This document shows positions 53,130 to 61,387 of a stretch of DNA of 64,000 nucleotides, piece by piece. Every line of letters starts with the position of its first letter. The stretch's first letter is position 1. A model generated the notes under the pieces. It was given only the letters and a program-made list of their open reading frames with translations. It ran no database searches and was not told the origin of the DNA. The stretch covers positions 1 through 64,000 of the forward strand of contig CACNSY010000003.1 of assembly GCA_902623255.1 (NCBI GenBank). The letters are read 5' to 3'. Made by a program: the position numbers and the translations under genes. The stretch comes from an uncultured Alphaproteobacteria bacterium (GTDB taxonomy: Bacteria; Pseudomonadota; Alphaproteobacteria; HIMB59; GCA-002718135).

Positions 53130-54730
53130 TGGATAACAACGCTGACTACATCATTGTTGGAGCAGGGTCAGCAGGTTGTGTTTTAGCTAACAGATTATCT
53201 TCACAATCAAAGAATTCTGTAATTTTATTAGAAGCTGGCCCATCGAGTAATACCTGGAAAGTTGATATGCCAAGCGCACTTCTATATGCAATGCATGATC
53301 CAAAGTATAATTGGAAATATTATACAGAGCCTGAGCCATTTCTAAATAATAGATCTTTATATTGCCCAAGAGGTAAAATGATTGGAGGGTGTTCATCCCA
53401 TAATGGCATGGTTTTTGCAAGAGGTCATAAAGAGGATTTTGATAGATGGTCTTCAAGTGGTTTAACTGATTGGTCGTATGAAAAAGTTATACCTTTTTTT
53501 AAAAAATTAGAAACTTGGTCTCATGATAGTAATCAAAGAGGTAAAGAGGGCCCATTAAAAGTAAATAAATCAAACATAGATAAAAAATATCCTTTATTTA
53601 AAAAAGTTTTAGAAGCTGCACAAGAAGCTGGATATAAAATATTTAATGACTCCAATAATATTGATAATGAAGGTTTTGGAACTTTTGATGTAACAATAAA
53701 CAACGGTGTCAGACAAAGTGTTGCTAAGGCATATTTAGAACCTATCCAAAATAGAAAAAATCTTAGAATAATAAATAATATTGATGTGAAAAAAATTCTT
53801 TTTAAAAATAATACTGCAACTGGTGTTGAAACAATTAAAAAAAATATAACAAATAAATATTTAGCAAATAAAGAAGTTATACTTTGTGCAGGTTCAATTA
53901 ATTCTCCCAAAATTCTTCAATTATCCGGAATAGGTAATGAAAAACATCTTAAAAGCTTGGGAATACAGGTAATTAATAATTTAGTTGGGGTGGGAGAAAA
54001 TTTACAAGATCATTTAGAGATGTATATTCAATATAAATCAAAAAAAAATGAAACATTACATTCTTTAGCAACAAATTTTCTCTATCAAGCAATTGAAGGA
54101 TCAAAATGGTTTTTGTTTAAAAAAGGTAGGTTAGCAAACTCACACTTAGAGTTAGGAGGGTTTGTTAAATCTGACAAATCATATAATCATCCAAACTTAC
54201 AATTTCATTTTTTTCCATACTTAGTTATTAATCATGGTTTAGAAAATCCTAATTTTGAAGCTTTTCAATTTCATGTTTGTCCAAATAGACCAAAAAGTAG
54301 GGGGTTTGTTAAAATTAAAACAAATAACTATAAAGATGATCCTAAAATACAATTTAATTATCTTAAGCATGAAGATGATTTAAAACAAATGAGAGAAGGT
54401 GTGGGAATTGCTAAAAAAATATTATCTCAAAAAGCACTAAAAGAATATGTTGGCACTGAAATTAGGCCTGGGAAGAATGTATCTAATCAAAATGAGTTAG
54501 ATGAAGTTATTAAAAATACATCTGAATCTGCGTATCATCCGTCATGCACAAATAAAATGGGTGAGGACAAAACTTCAGTTGTAGACCAAAACTTAAGGGT
54601 TCATGGAATTCAAAATTTAAGAGTTGTTGATGCTTCTGTAATGCCAGATATTGTTAGTGCTAATTTAAATGCAACAACTATTATGATTGCTGAAAAAGCT
54701 TACGACCAAATAAATAGTACCGTTAGTTAG
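53129..54730 (+). CDS. GMC-family FAD oxidoreductase (choline-dehydrogenase-like)
   Basis: This 533-residue protein starts at GTG, sharing one base with the SDR stop. It has the FAD loop IIVGAGSAGCVLANRLS near 6, PRGKMIGGCSSHNGMVFARG near 88, LCAGSINSPKILQLSGIG near 252, and the active-site block SAYHPSCTNKMGED near 470. It oxidizes an alcohol, possibly one released from the imported solute. It is a distant paralogue of the protein at 34699. It is the last gene of the transporter operon. Confidence 0.88.
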   Translation: MDNNADYIIVGAGSAGCVLANRLSSQSKNSVILLEAGPSSNTWKVDMPSALLYAMHDPKYNWKYYTEPEPFLNNRSLYCPRGKMIGGCSSHNGMVFARGHKEDFDRWSSSGLTDWSYEKVIPFFKKLETWSHDSNQRGKEGPLKVNKSNIDKKYPLFKKVLEAAQEAGYKIFNDSNNIDNEGFGTFDVTINNGVRQSVAKAYLEPIQNRKNLRIINNIDVKKILFKNNTATGVETIKKNITNKYLANKEVILCAGSINSPKILQLSGIGNEKHLKSLGIQVINNLVGVGENLQDHLEMYIQYKSKKNETLHSLATNFLYQAIEGSKWFLFKKGRLANSHLELGGFVKSDKSYNHPNLQFHFFPYLVINHGLENPNFEAFQFHVCPNRPKSRGFVKIKTNNYKDDPKIQFNYLKHEDDLKQMREGVGIAKKILSQKALKEYVGTEIRPGKNVSNQNELDEVIKNTSESAYHPSCTNKMGEDKTSVVDQNLRVHGIQNLRVVDASVMPDIVSANLNATTIMIAEKAYDQINSTVS

Positions 54731-54750
54731 AGAGATAAAATCTAATTTAA

Positions 54751-54930
54751 TTAGATAGTTTTTCTTCTAAGAGTCCAACCGTATCTTTCGCTGTAGTATG
54801 CTTCGATACCATCAGCAAGATTAAGGTCATAATTTGAGTCTATAGATCCTTCAAGAACCTTATTCTCAATAGAACTCTGCTCTAGGCTTTCTTTTTGGTT
54901 ATTAATATTTTCTGTTAATTTACTATTCAT
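54751..54930 (-). CDS. Small 59-residue protein of unknown function
   Basis: ATG at 54930 reads on the - strand to TAA at 54751. The product is polar and acidic for about 40 residues, then has an ordered-looking C-terminus, DGIEAYYSERYGWTLRRKTI. This composition is much less Lys/Asn/Ile-skewed than random frames here, which supports a real gene. No clear Shine-Dalgarno precedes it. It occupies the 308-nt gap between the GMC gene and the regulator, converging on the former and divergent from the latter. I do not recognise the family. Confidence 0.55.
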   Translation of the reverse strand: MNSKLTENINNQKESLEQSSIENKVLEGSIDSNYDLNLADGIEAYYSERYGWTLRRKTI

Positions 54931-55038
54931 ATTTACAGATTTTACAAATACATAATAAAATAAAAAAAAACTAGAGTTTTTCTTAGTTTTAATGTAAAGA
55001 AAATTACTTTGAATTTATTATTTTTGTAAATTTTGTAA

Positions 55039-56478
55039 ATGAATATTGAATCTGAAATAAATTTTGGCCCAAGGTTAAAAAAACAAAGGATAAGTAAAGG
55101 TTTTTCACAAGCTGAATTATCAAAAACTATTGGCATATCTCCTAGTTATTTAAATTTAATTGAAAGTGGAAAAAGAAAAATACCACTTTCCTTACTAATT
55201 AAAGCAGCTGATAAATTAGATTTATCAATTAAAGACTTCTCAACAGAATCTAGCAAACGACTTCTTTCAGATGTAATGGATGTTTTAAGCAATGAGATTT
55301 TTGATGATTTAAAGATAACCAATCACGACACAAGTGACTTTATTGGTTCAAATCCTAACATAGCTAAAGCATTACTGACAATAAATGATTCTTTTAAAAG
55401 TTTTAAAGAAGATATGCAAAATCGACTTGAAACGATGGATGTCAATGCGAATCAAATTGAAAAACCAACAAGACTACCTGTAGAAATCGTTTCAGATATT
55501 CTTCAAGAAAATAAAAATTACTTTCATGATTTAGAAGTAAGTTCTGAAAATCTAAGAAAAGAAATAGGTCTTGAAACTGGACCTAACATTGGTTCTGGAT
55601 CTAAATTATCACTTTATCTTAAAGAAAAACATGGAATTGAAGTTAAAATAGTAACCATAAACGAAGATGAAAAAATAGTTAAAAGATTTGATGAAAATTC
55701 AAAGATTTTTTATCTTTCTGAAATGTTAACTTATACATCAAGAAACTTTCATTTAGCATCACAAGTTGCTTATTTAGAAGCTAATGATGTTATCAATAAA
55801 GTTATTAAAGATAATAATGTCGAATCAGAAGAAGTAGAACCTTTGCTTAAACTATCTTTACTAAATTATTATGCTGCTGCTTTTATGATGCCTTATAACG
55901 ATTTTTTAAAGAGTGCTAAATTACATAAATATGATGTAGAAATTTTGATGCATCATTATGCTTGTAGTTTTGAACAAGTTACACATAGATTAACAAATCT
56001 TCAAAGACCTGGAAACGAAGGAGTGCCATTTCATTTTTTAAAAACAGATATTGCTGGAAATGTCTCAAAGCGATTTTCTTTATCTGGTATTCATATACCA
56101 AGACATGGAGGTTCTTGTCCTAGATGGAATGTTTATACTGCTTTTTTAAATCCTGGAAAAATTCATCCTCAAATATCTAAAATGCCAGATGGACGAGTAT
56201 ATTTTTGTATCGCAAGAGCTTTTGAGAAAGGAATTGAAAAACATGGAATGCCTAAAAGCTTTGTTTCGATTGGTTTAGGTTGTGATATGAAATACGCTAA
56301 AGATCTAATTTATTCTGAAGGAATTGATCTAAATAATAAAAAATTACAAATGCCAATTGGAGTTTCTTGTAGGATATGTCCTAGAGTGGAATGTCAGCAA
56401 AGAGCTTTTCCTCCAATTGATAAAGAACTTAAATTAGATATTAAATATCGAGGGACATCACCATACGTTACAATTTAG
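55039..56478 (+). CDS. XRE-family regulator of the ScfR type (RamB/PrpR/PccR-like)
   Basis: This 479-residue protein has an N-terminal helix-turn-helix (LKKQRISKGFSQAELSKTIG with SPSYLNLIESGKRKIP, residues 13-48). The middle part (about 190-300) resembles an IrrE/ImmA domain, and the C-terminal ScfR domain has GGSCPRWNVYTAF near 355 and SCRICPRVECQQRAF near 448. Relatives sense acyl-CoA or short-chain acids and switch on carbon-use genes. Its setting between an osmolyte locus and carnitine genes suggests control of one of them. The stop abuts that of the MDR gene. Confidence 0.88.
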   Translation: MNIESEINFGPRLKKQRISKGFSQAELSKTIGISPSYLNLIESGKRKIPLSLLIKAADKLDLSIKDFSTESSKRLLSDVMDVLSNEIFDDLKITNHDTSDFIGSNPNIAKALLTINDSFKSFKEDMQNRLETMDVNANQIEKPTRLPVEIVSDILQENKNYFHDLEVSSENLRKEIGLETGPNIGSGSKLSLYLKEKHGIEVKIVTINEDEKIVKRFDENSKIFYLSEMLTYTSRNFHLASQVAYLEANDVINKVIKDNNVESEEVEPLLKLSLLNYYAAAFMMPYNDFLKSAKLHKYDVEILMHHYACSFEQVTHRLTNLQRPGNEGVPFHFLKTDIAGNVSKRFSLSGIHIPRHGGSCPRWNVYTAFLNPGKIHPQISKMPDGRVYFCIARAFEKGIEKHGMPKSFVSIGLGCDMKYAKDLIYSEGIDLNNKKLQMPIGVSCRICPRVECQQRAFPPIDKELKLDIKYRGTSPYVTI

Positions 56479-57486
56479 CTAAATTTTAACTAACATTTTA
56501 CCTAAATTTTTACCATTCAGTAGATCTATAAATGCTTTTGGAGCATTTTCTATATTTTCATAAATTGTTTCTTTAAACTTTATTTTTCCTTCAGATAGCC
56601 AATTTCGCATATCAGTTTCAAAAGGCTCATTATCATTTTCATGATCAAAAATTAAAAAACCTTTTATAGTTAATCTTTTTACTAATACGTGAGCCATATT
56701 TTTTAGTCCAGCAGGTGCAGAAGTTGAATTCATTTGAGATATTCTTCCACAAATAATAATTCTTCCAAAATTTTTCATTCGAAAAATTGCAGACTCTAAA
56801 AAATCACCTCCTACATTATCAAAGTATAAGTCAAATCCTTCAGGACAAATTTCTTTTAAGTGAACAACAAGGTTATCAATTTTTTTATAATTAAATGCTA
56901 CATCAACATTTAATTCATTTTTTAACCAATCAACTTTTTCATCTGATCCAGTACTAGCATATACTTTGCATCCTAAATTTTTTGCAATTTGACAAACTGT
57001 TGAACCAACACTTCCACCTGCTGAAGATACAAGAATACTTTGTCCTTTTTGTATATTCCCATGATTAAAAAGACCAATATATGCAGTTTGCCCTGTCATT
57101 CCTAAAGGCCCAAGATAAGTTTGCAATGGAAAATTGGAATTTTTTATTTTTTTTAAATCACCGCCTTTGCAAACGAAGTTATCTCTCATTCCAAAATTAC
57201 TGAAAACAACATCTCCTTCTTTAAATTGTGAATTTTTTGATTTTTGGACTGACCCAATTGCATAACCTTCCATTTCCTCGCCTAATAAAAAGGGTGGTTT
57301 ATAATTTTTACGTTCTGTCATCCTTGCTCTCATATACGGATCAACAGATATCCATGAATTAAGAACATGAATATTATTTGTTTCATCTAATTCTAAAGTT
57401 TTAGATTTAATTTCAAAATCTTCTTCTTTAGGTAACCCAGTTGGTATATAATTTTTTAAAGCTACATATTTTGAGATTATTGTCAT
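56479..57486 (-). CDS. NADP-dependent MDR oxidoreductase (CurA / leukotriene B4 dehydrogenase type)
   Basis: This 335-residue zinc-free MDR protein has WISVDPYMRARM near 46, LGEEMEGYAIGSV near 67, GPLGMTGQTAYIG near 127, the NADP loop SSAGGSVGSTVCQIAKNLG near 152, and DNVGGDFLESA near 223. The family reduces activated double bonds of enones. It lies 2 nt after the carnitine dehydrogenase gene, so it is probably co-transcribed. Its job in carnitine use is not evident. Confidence 0.88.
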   Translation of the reverse strand: MTIISKYVALKNYIPTGLPKEEDFEIKSKTLELDETNNIHVLNSWISVDPYMRARMTERKNYKPPFLLGEEMEGYAIGSVQKSKNSQFKEGDVVFSNFGMRDNFVCKGGDLKKIKNSNFPLQTYLGPLGMTGQTAYIGLFNHGNIQKGQSILVSSAGGSVGSTVCQIAKNLGCKVYASTGSDEKVDWLKNELNVDVAFNYKKIDNLVVHLKEICPEGFDLYFDNVGGDFLESAIFRMKNFGRIIICGRISQMNSTSAPAGLKNMAHVLVKRLTIKGFLIFDHENDNEPFETDMRNWLSEGKIKFKETIYENIENAPKAFIDLLNGKNLGKMLVKI

Positions 57487-57488
57487 AA

Positions 57489-58409
57489 TTATAATTTATA
57501 TTTTTTCTTTAATTCTAGCAAATCTATTAAGAAATTATCTCTTATGTTACTTAAATCTTTTATAGAATGATTCTTTGATTGTTTTTTTGTGCCTTTAATG
57601 ATTTTTTCTTTAAGTTTTTTTGTTAGTTTTGGAGATTTAAGTTTAGTCCATGGAAGCTTCAATGCTGGTCCAAACTGATCTAGCATATGTTTCATACCCA
57701 TTTCTCCTCCCGCTAAGTGAAATGTCAAAAAAGTTCCCATTAGAGCCCATCTCATACCAGGACCATAAGTTATTGCTTCATCTAAATCTTTTGTAGAAGC
57801 ATATCCATCATTTATAATATGTAAACCCTCTCTCCACAAAGCTTCTTGCAATCTATCAGATAAAAAGCCCGGTAATTCTTTTTCTACCAATAATGTTTTC
57901 ATTTTAATTTTTTGATAAAATTTTTTTGCTTTATTAAGATATAAATTTGTAGTTTTTTTACCTTTGACAATTTCAACCAAAGGGAGAATATATACAGGGT
58001 TAAATGGATGAGCTATAATTAACCTTTTTGGATTAATACATTTTGCTTGTAAATCTGATGGAAGTAAACCAGATGAACTTGAAGCAATTATTGAATTTGA
58101 GGGTGAATATTTACTTATATTTTTTATAACATCTTTTTTTAAAGTTAATCGTTCGGGTACATTTTCCTGAATTAAATCTGCATTTTTTACTGCTTCTTCA
58201 ATACTGTCTACGATTTCCAAATTTTTTAAATTGATTTTTGTATTATATAATTTTTTAATAATTAAGTTTGTTCTTGTTATTTCATCTTTTAGAAAATGTA
58301 ATTGCTGAGAATTTTTATCAAATGCTTTTACTTTTATGCCGTTAGCAAGAAATCTAATTATCCAGCCAGTACCAATTACACCAGTTCCAATGACAGCAAT
58401 ATTTTTCAA
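57489..58409 (-). CDS. cdhA: L-carnitine dehydrogenase
   Basis: This 306-residue protein has the 3-hydroxyacyl-CoA dehydrogenase fold: VIGTGVIGTGWIIRF at 5-19, ASSSSGLLPSDLQ near 108, the catalytic His in AHPFNPVYILPLVE near 132, and PGFLSDRLQEALWRE near 175. The C-terminal block GPGMRWALMGTFLTFHLAGG near 212 and FGPALKLPWTKL are specific to carnitine dehydrogenases. It oxidizes L-carnitine to 3-dehydrocarnitine with NAD. One base separates it from the cleavage-enzyme gene. Confidence 0.9.
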   Translation of the reverse strand: MKNIAVIGTGVIGTGWIIRFLANGIKVKAFDKNSQQLHFLKDEITRTNLIIKKLYNTKINLKNLEIVDSIEEAVKNADLIQENVPERLTLKKDVIKNISKYSPSNSIIASSSSGLLPSDLQAKCINPKRLIIAHPFNPVYILPLVEIVKGKKTTNLYLNKAKKFYQKIKMKTLLVEKELPGFLSDRLQEALWREGLHIINDGYASTKDLDEAITYGPGMRWALMGTFLTFHLAGGEMGMKHMLDQFGPALKLPWTKLKSPKLTKKLKEKIIKGTKKQSKNHSIKDLSNIRDNFLIDLLELKKKYKL

Positions 58410-58410
58410 A

Positions 58411-59301
58411 TTAAAAATGTTTTTTTAGTTTTAATTTTTCTCTTGTTTGTTGTGGTGATAAAATAGAAGCTCCCATATCTTCAACAATGCACCTTGCCTT
58501 TTCAACTAACTGTGCATTTGATGCAAAAACTCCTTTCTTTAAATAAAGATTGTCTTCCAGTCCTACACGAACATTTCCTCCTAAAATAACTGCTTGTGCA
58601 GCCATAGGCATTTGAGATCTTCCTATACCAAATCCAGACCAAATACCTTCAGTAGGTACCATTTCAGCCATTGCTTTCATTGCGCTCGTTGTTGCTGGTG
58701 ACCCCCAAGGTATACCAAGGCATATTTGATAAAAAGGAGGACCATCAATTAAACCTTCTTTATAAAGTTGGTTAGCAAACCATAAGTGACCCATTTCAAA
58801 AGCTTCCATTTCCGGTTTCACTCCAAGCTCCTGCATTTTTTTTGCTGCAGTTCTTAGTTGTATCGGTGTATGAATAAAAGTCATGTTTGAATCACCAAAA
58901 TTTAGTGAGCCGCAGTCTAAAGTACAAATTTCAGGCAATAACTCTTCAACATGTTCTAATCTGCTTAATGCATCGATCATATCAGTATTTGCTCCCACTG
59001 GATTTAAAGGATCTTTACCTGTTCCCACTTCAAAATCACCACCCATACCTGTAGTAAAATTTAAAACTACATCAGTTTCAGAGGAGCGAATTCTATCTGC
59101 CACTTCTTTATAATAACTTAAATTCCTAGAAGGTTTGCCATCAGGTTCTCTTACATGTACATGAGCTATTGCTGCACCCGCTTTGGCAGCTTCAATTGAA
59201 GCATCAGCAATTTGTTTTGGTGTTATGGGTAATTCAGGATGCTTACCTGCTGTATCACCAGATCCTGTTACAGCACAAGAAATTATTACTTCATTATTCA
59301 T
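58411..59301 (-). CDS. cdhC: 3-dehydrocarnitine cleavage enzyme (BKACE family)
   Basis: This 296-residue TIM-barrel protein fits the beta-keto acid cleavage family (DUF849). It has [11 protein letters not shown] near 7, the Zn motif [15 protein letters not shown] near 46, NFTTGMGG near 80, [11 protein letters not shown] near 127, [10 protein letters not shown] near 165 and [11 protein letters not shown] near 250. With carnitine dehydrogenase it converts 3-dehydrocarnitine plus acetyl-CoA to betainyl-CoA and acetoacetate. The thioesterase that finishes the route is encoded divergently 42 nt away. Confidence 0.9.
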   Translation of the reverse strand: MNNEVIISCAVTGSGDTAGKHPELPITPKQIADASIEAAKAGAAIAHVHVREPDGKPSRNLSYYKEVADRIRSSETDVVLNFTTGMGGDFEVGTGKDPLNPVGANTDMIDALSRLEHVEELLPEICTLDCGSLNFGDSNMTFIHTPIQLRTAAKKMQELGVKPEMEAFEMGHLWFANQLYKEGLIDGPPFYQICLGIPWGSPATTSAMKAMAEMVPTEGIWSGFGIGRSQMPMAAQAVILGGNVRVGLEDNLYLKKGVFASNAQLVEKARCIVEDMGASILSPQQTREKLKLKKHF

Positions 59302-59343
59302 TATTTTAAACTACTATATTTTTTGAATTAATAAAGAAAAACA

Positions 59344-59811
59344 ATGAAGATATATTTAAATTCAGGAAGAGTAAAAAAAGAATGGACCGATTACAATGGT
59401 CATATGAATTTGGCATTTTATATTCATCTTTTTGATGCTGGATGGGAAGTTCTTTTACAAAAATTTAATATGGGAGAAACTTCTGCAAAAACAGAGAAGA
59501 AAACTACTTTTGCCGTAGAGTCACACACAACTTATGACAAAGAAGTGAAAGAGGGTGATGAAGTAGATATTAATTTATTATTTCTTGATAGGGATAAAAA
59601 AAGATTAATTTATAAATTAGAAATGACACATAAACTTGAAGGTTATAGAGCAGCAACAACAGAGGTTTGTTCTTTGTATGTTGATTTAAATGTTAGAAAA
59701 GTTTCTGAATTAGAATTAGAAAAGCAAAAAGATATAGATAAATTTATTCAAGAAAATAAAAATAATTTTGATCCAGGTAACCTTACACTAATCAATAAGC
59801 TAAAAAAATAA
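59344..59811 (+). CDS. cdhB: Hotdog thioesterase, probably betainyl-CoA thioesterase
   Basis: This 155-residue 4HBT-type hotdog protein has VKKEWTDYNGHMNLAFYIHL near 10-29, with the catalytic Asp and Asn-Gly-His-Met pattern, and DKEVKEGDEVDINLL near 66. Next to carnitine dehydrogenase and the BKACE enzyme it most likely splits betainyl-CoA to glycine betaine and CoA, as CdhB does in Pseudomonas. It is on the opposite strand from them and shares their promoter region. It converges on the HD-domain gene with no gap. Confidence 0.83.
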   Translation: MKIYLNSGRVKKEWTDYNGHMNLAFYIHLFDAGWEVLLQKFNMGETSAKTEKKTTFAVESHTTYDKEVKEGDEVDINLLFLDRDKKRLIYKLEMTHKLEGYRAATTEVCSLYVDLNVRKVSELELEKQKDIDKFIQENKNNFDPGNLTLINKLKK

Positions 59812-60375
59812 TTATAAATTTCTATAAGGTGTTCTATTGAATATTCTTTGAACCATTGGAACAAATTCTTTTAAAGGAATTGTATCATAATTTGGATCAA
59901 ATGATGCTTGATCCCATCTTTCACAAAAATCTATAGTGTCTTTAAAGAATTCATGACCTTTGAATTTATCTCTTAGATTTCTATCTTTTCCATAATAATG
60001 ATTATAGTAGTAGGCTTGAAATAAACCGTGTTGTTCTACAATCCATCTTGTCTTTTCAGACACAAAGGGTTTTAATACCGCAGCTGCAAGTTCAGAATGA
60101 TTAAGAGGTGCAATTTCATCACCTATATCATGCAATAAGGAAGCTACCACCATTTCTTCAGAAGCTTGTTCACGTAACGCCCTTGATGCAGTTTGAAGAG
60201 AATGTTCTAATCTAGATACCTTATAGCCACCTAAAGAATTGTCTAAACTTTCTAGCACTCTTACTATTCTATCAGCTGTACCTTCAATGAATTTATCTTC
60301 AAAATTAGCAAGAAGTTCATAATCCTCTTTATCACCATGTTTCATTTCAGTGAATTTTACTTCATCTTTAGACAT
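59812..60375 (-). CDS. HD-domain diiron oxygenase-like protein (PhnZ/TmpB type)
   Basis: I take ATG 60375; an upstream in-frame ATG at 60390 is possible. The 187-residue product has all six ligand positions of mixed-valent diiron HD oxygenases: H58 (RLEHSLQTA), H82-D83 (LLHDIGD), H93 (LNHSEL), H116 (EQHGLFQ) and D155 (RWDQASFD). The LEHSLQ stretch resembles PhnZ. Relatives oxidize phosphonates; TmpB releases glycine betaine from a hydroxylated trimethylammonio-phosphonate. Beside a betaine-producing carnitine module, a TmpB-like role is attractive. An ordinary HD phosphohydrolase is the alternative. Confidence 0.75.
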   Translation of the reverse strand: MSKDEVKFTEMKHGDKEDYELLANFEDKFIEGTADRIVRVLESLDNSLGGYKVSRLEHSLQTASRALREQASEEMVVASLLHDIGDEIAPLNHSELAAAVLKPFVSEKTRWIVEQHGLFQAYYYNHYYGKDRNLRDKFKGHEFFKDTIDFCERWDQASFDPNYDTIPLKEFVPMVQRIFNRTPYRNL

Positions 60376-60403
60376 GAAATAATTATACATATTTTTTAAT
60401 TTT

Positions 60404-61387
60404 ATGAAACTAATTCCTGAATGGTATGAACACCAATATTGTTTGATTGCTTGGCCATGTAATAAAGATCTTTATGGTAAAAATATTAATAAAGCTAGAG
60501 ATGAAGTTGCAAATGTAATTAATGAAATTGCAAAAACTGAGCATGTAATTGTATTTTCAAATAAAGAAGACATTAATGAAATTCAGAATAAAACTGATCA
60601 TAAAAATATAGATATTGTAGAGTGTAAATTAGATGATTCTTGGATGCGAGATATTGCACCGATATTTTATATCGAAGATGAAAAATTAAAATCAATTAGT
60701 TTTGAATTTAATGGTTATGGCAAGTATCCAGATTATTTAAATGATAATAAAATATCAAAATTTATTTCAAACTATTTAAATATCCCAACAAAAATTTCTG
60801 ACTTAGTTATAGAAGGAGGAGCAATAACTTATGATGATAAAAAAAATTTATTTAGCACTAAAAATGTAATATTTAATAAAAATAGAAAACAAAAACATAA
60901 TAGTGAATATATTATTAAAGAATTAAAGCTCTTGTTTGACTTAAATTATATTTTTTTATTTGAAAATGGACTAATTGAGGATGATACAGATGGTCATGTC
61001 GATAATTTATTATGTCCGATAGGAAAAAATCAATATTTAATTGCCACAACTCACAAATTAGATCCTAATTATGAAATATTAGAAAAAAACAAAACTGATC
61101 TTATTAAATTTTTTAAAGATACTAATCAGACATTTGATTTAATTGAAGTTCCCTTACCTGCAAGAAAAAAGATTAATAATAAGAATATTATTAGTTCATA
61201 TATAAATTTCTATTTCAGTAAAAATAAAATTATCTTACCTAAATTCAATGTTAAGGAAGATAATGAGGTAAAATTAACTTTTGAAAAGTTATTCCCAAAT
61301 AGAGAAATTATCATGTTGGAAACAGAAAATATAAATTATGGTGGTGGAAATATTCATTGTATAACAATGAATGTACCAAAAATATGA
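60404..61387 (+). CDS. aguA: Agmatine deiminase
   Basis: This 327-residue peptidyl-arginine-deiminase-fold protein begins IPEWYEHQYCLIAWP, with DDSWMRDIAPIF near 77, VIEGGAITYDD near 137, DDTDGHVDNLLCPI near 197 and the catalytic Cys in GGGNIHCIT near 320. It hydrolyses agmatine to N-carbamoylputrescine and ammonia. The stop overlaps the aguB start (ATGA), so the two steps are coupled. It is divergent from the HD-domain gene. Confidence 0.93.
   Translation: MKLIPEWYEHQYCLIAWPCNKDLYGKNINKARDEVANVINEIAKTEHVIVFSNKEDINEIQNKTDHKNIDIVECKLDDSWMRDIAPIFYIEDEKLKSISFEFNGYGKYPDYLNDNKISKFISNYLNIPTKISDLVIEGGAITYDDKKNLFSTKNVIFNKNRKQKHNSEYIIKELKLLFDLNYIFLFENGLIEDDTDGHVDNLLCPIGKNQYLIATTHKLDPNYEILEKNKTDLIKFFKDTNQTFDLIEVPLPARKKINNKNIISSYINFYFSKNKIILPKFNVKEDNEVKLTFEKLFPNREIIMLETENINYGGGNIHCITMNVPKI

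Noticed and set aside
53533-53910. 125-codon open frame on the - strand inside the second GMC gene
   Set aside because: It is antisense to conserved FAD-enzyme sequence and looks like a by-product of its codon use.
61357-61383. TTG start for the carbamoylputrescine amidase
   Set aside because: It lies inside aguA. The ATGA overlap at 61384 gives the normal family N-terminus.
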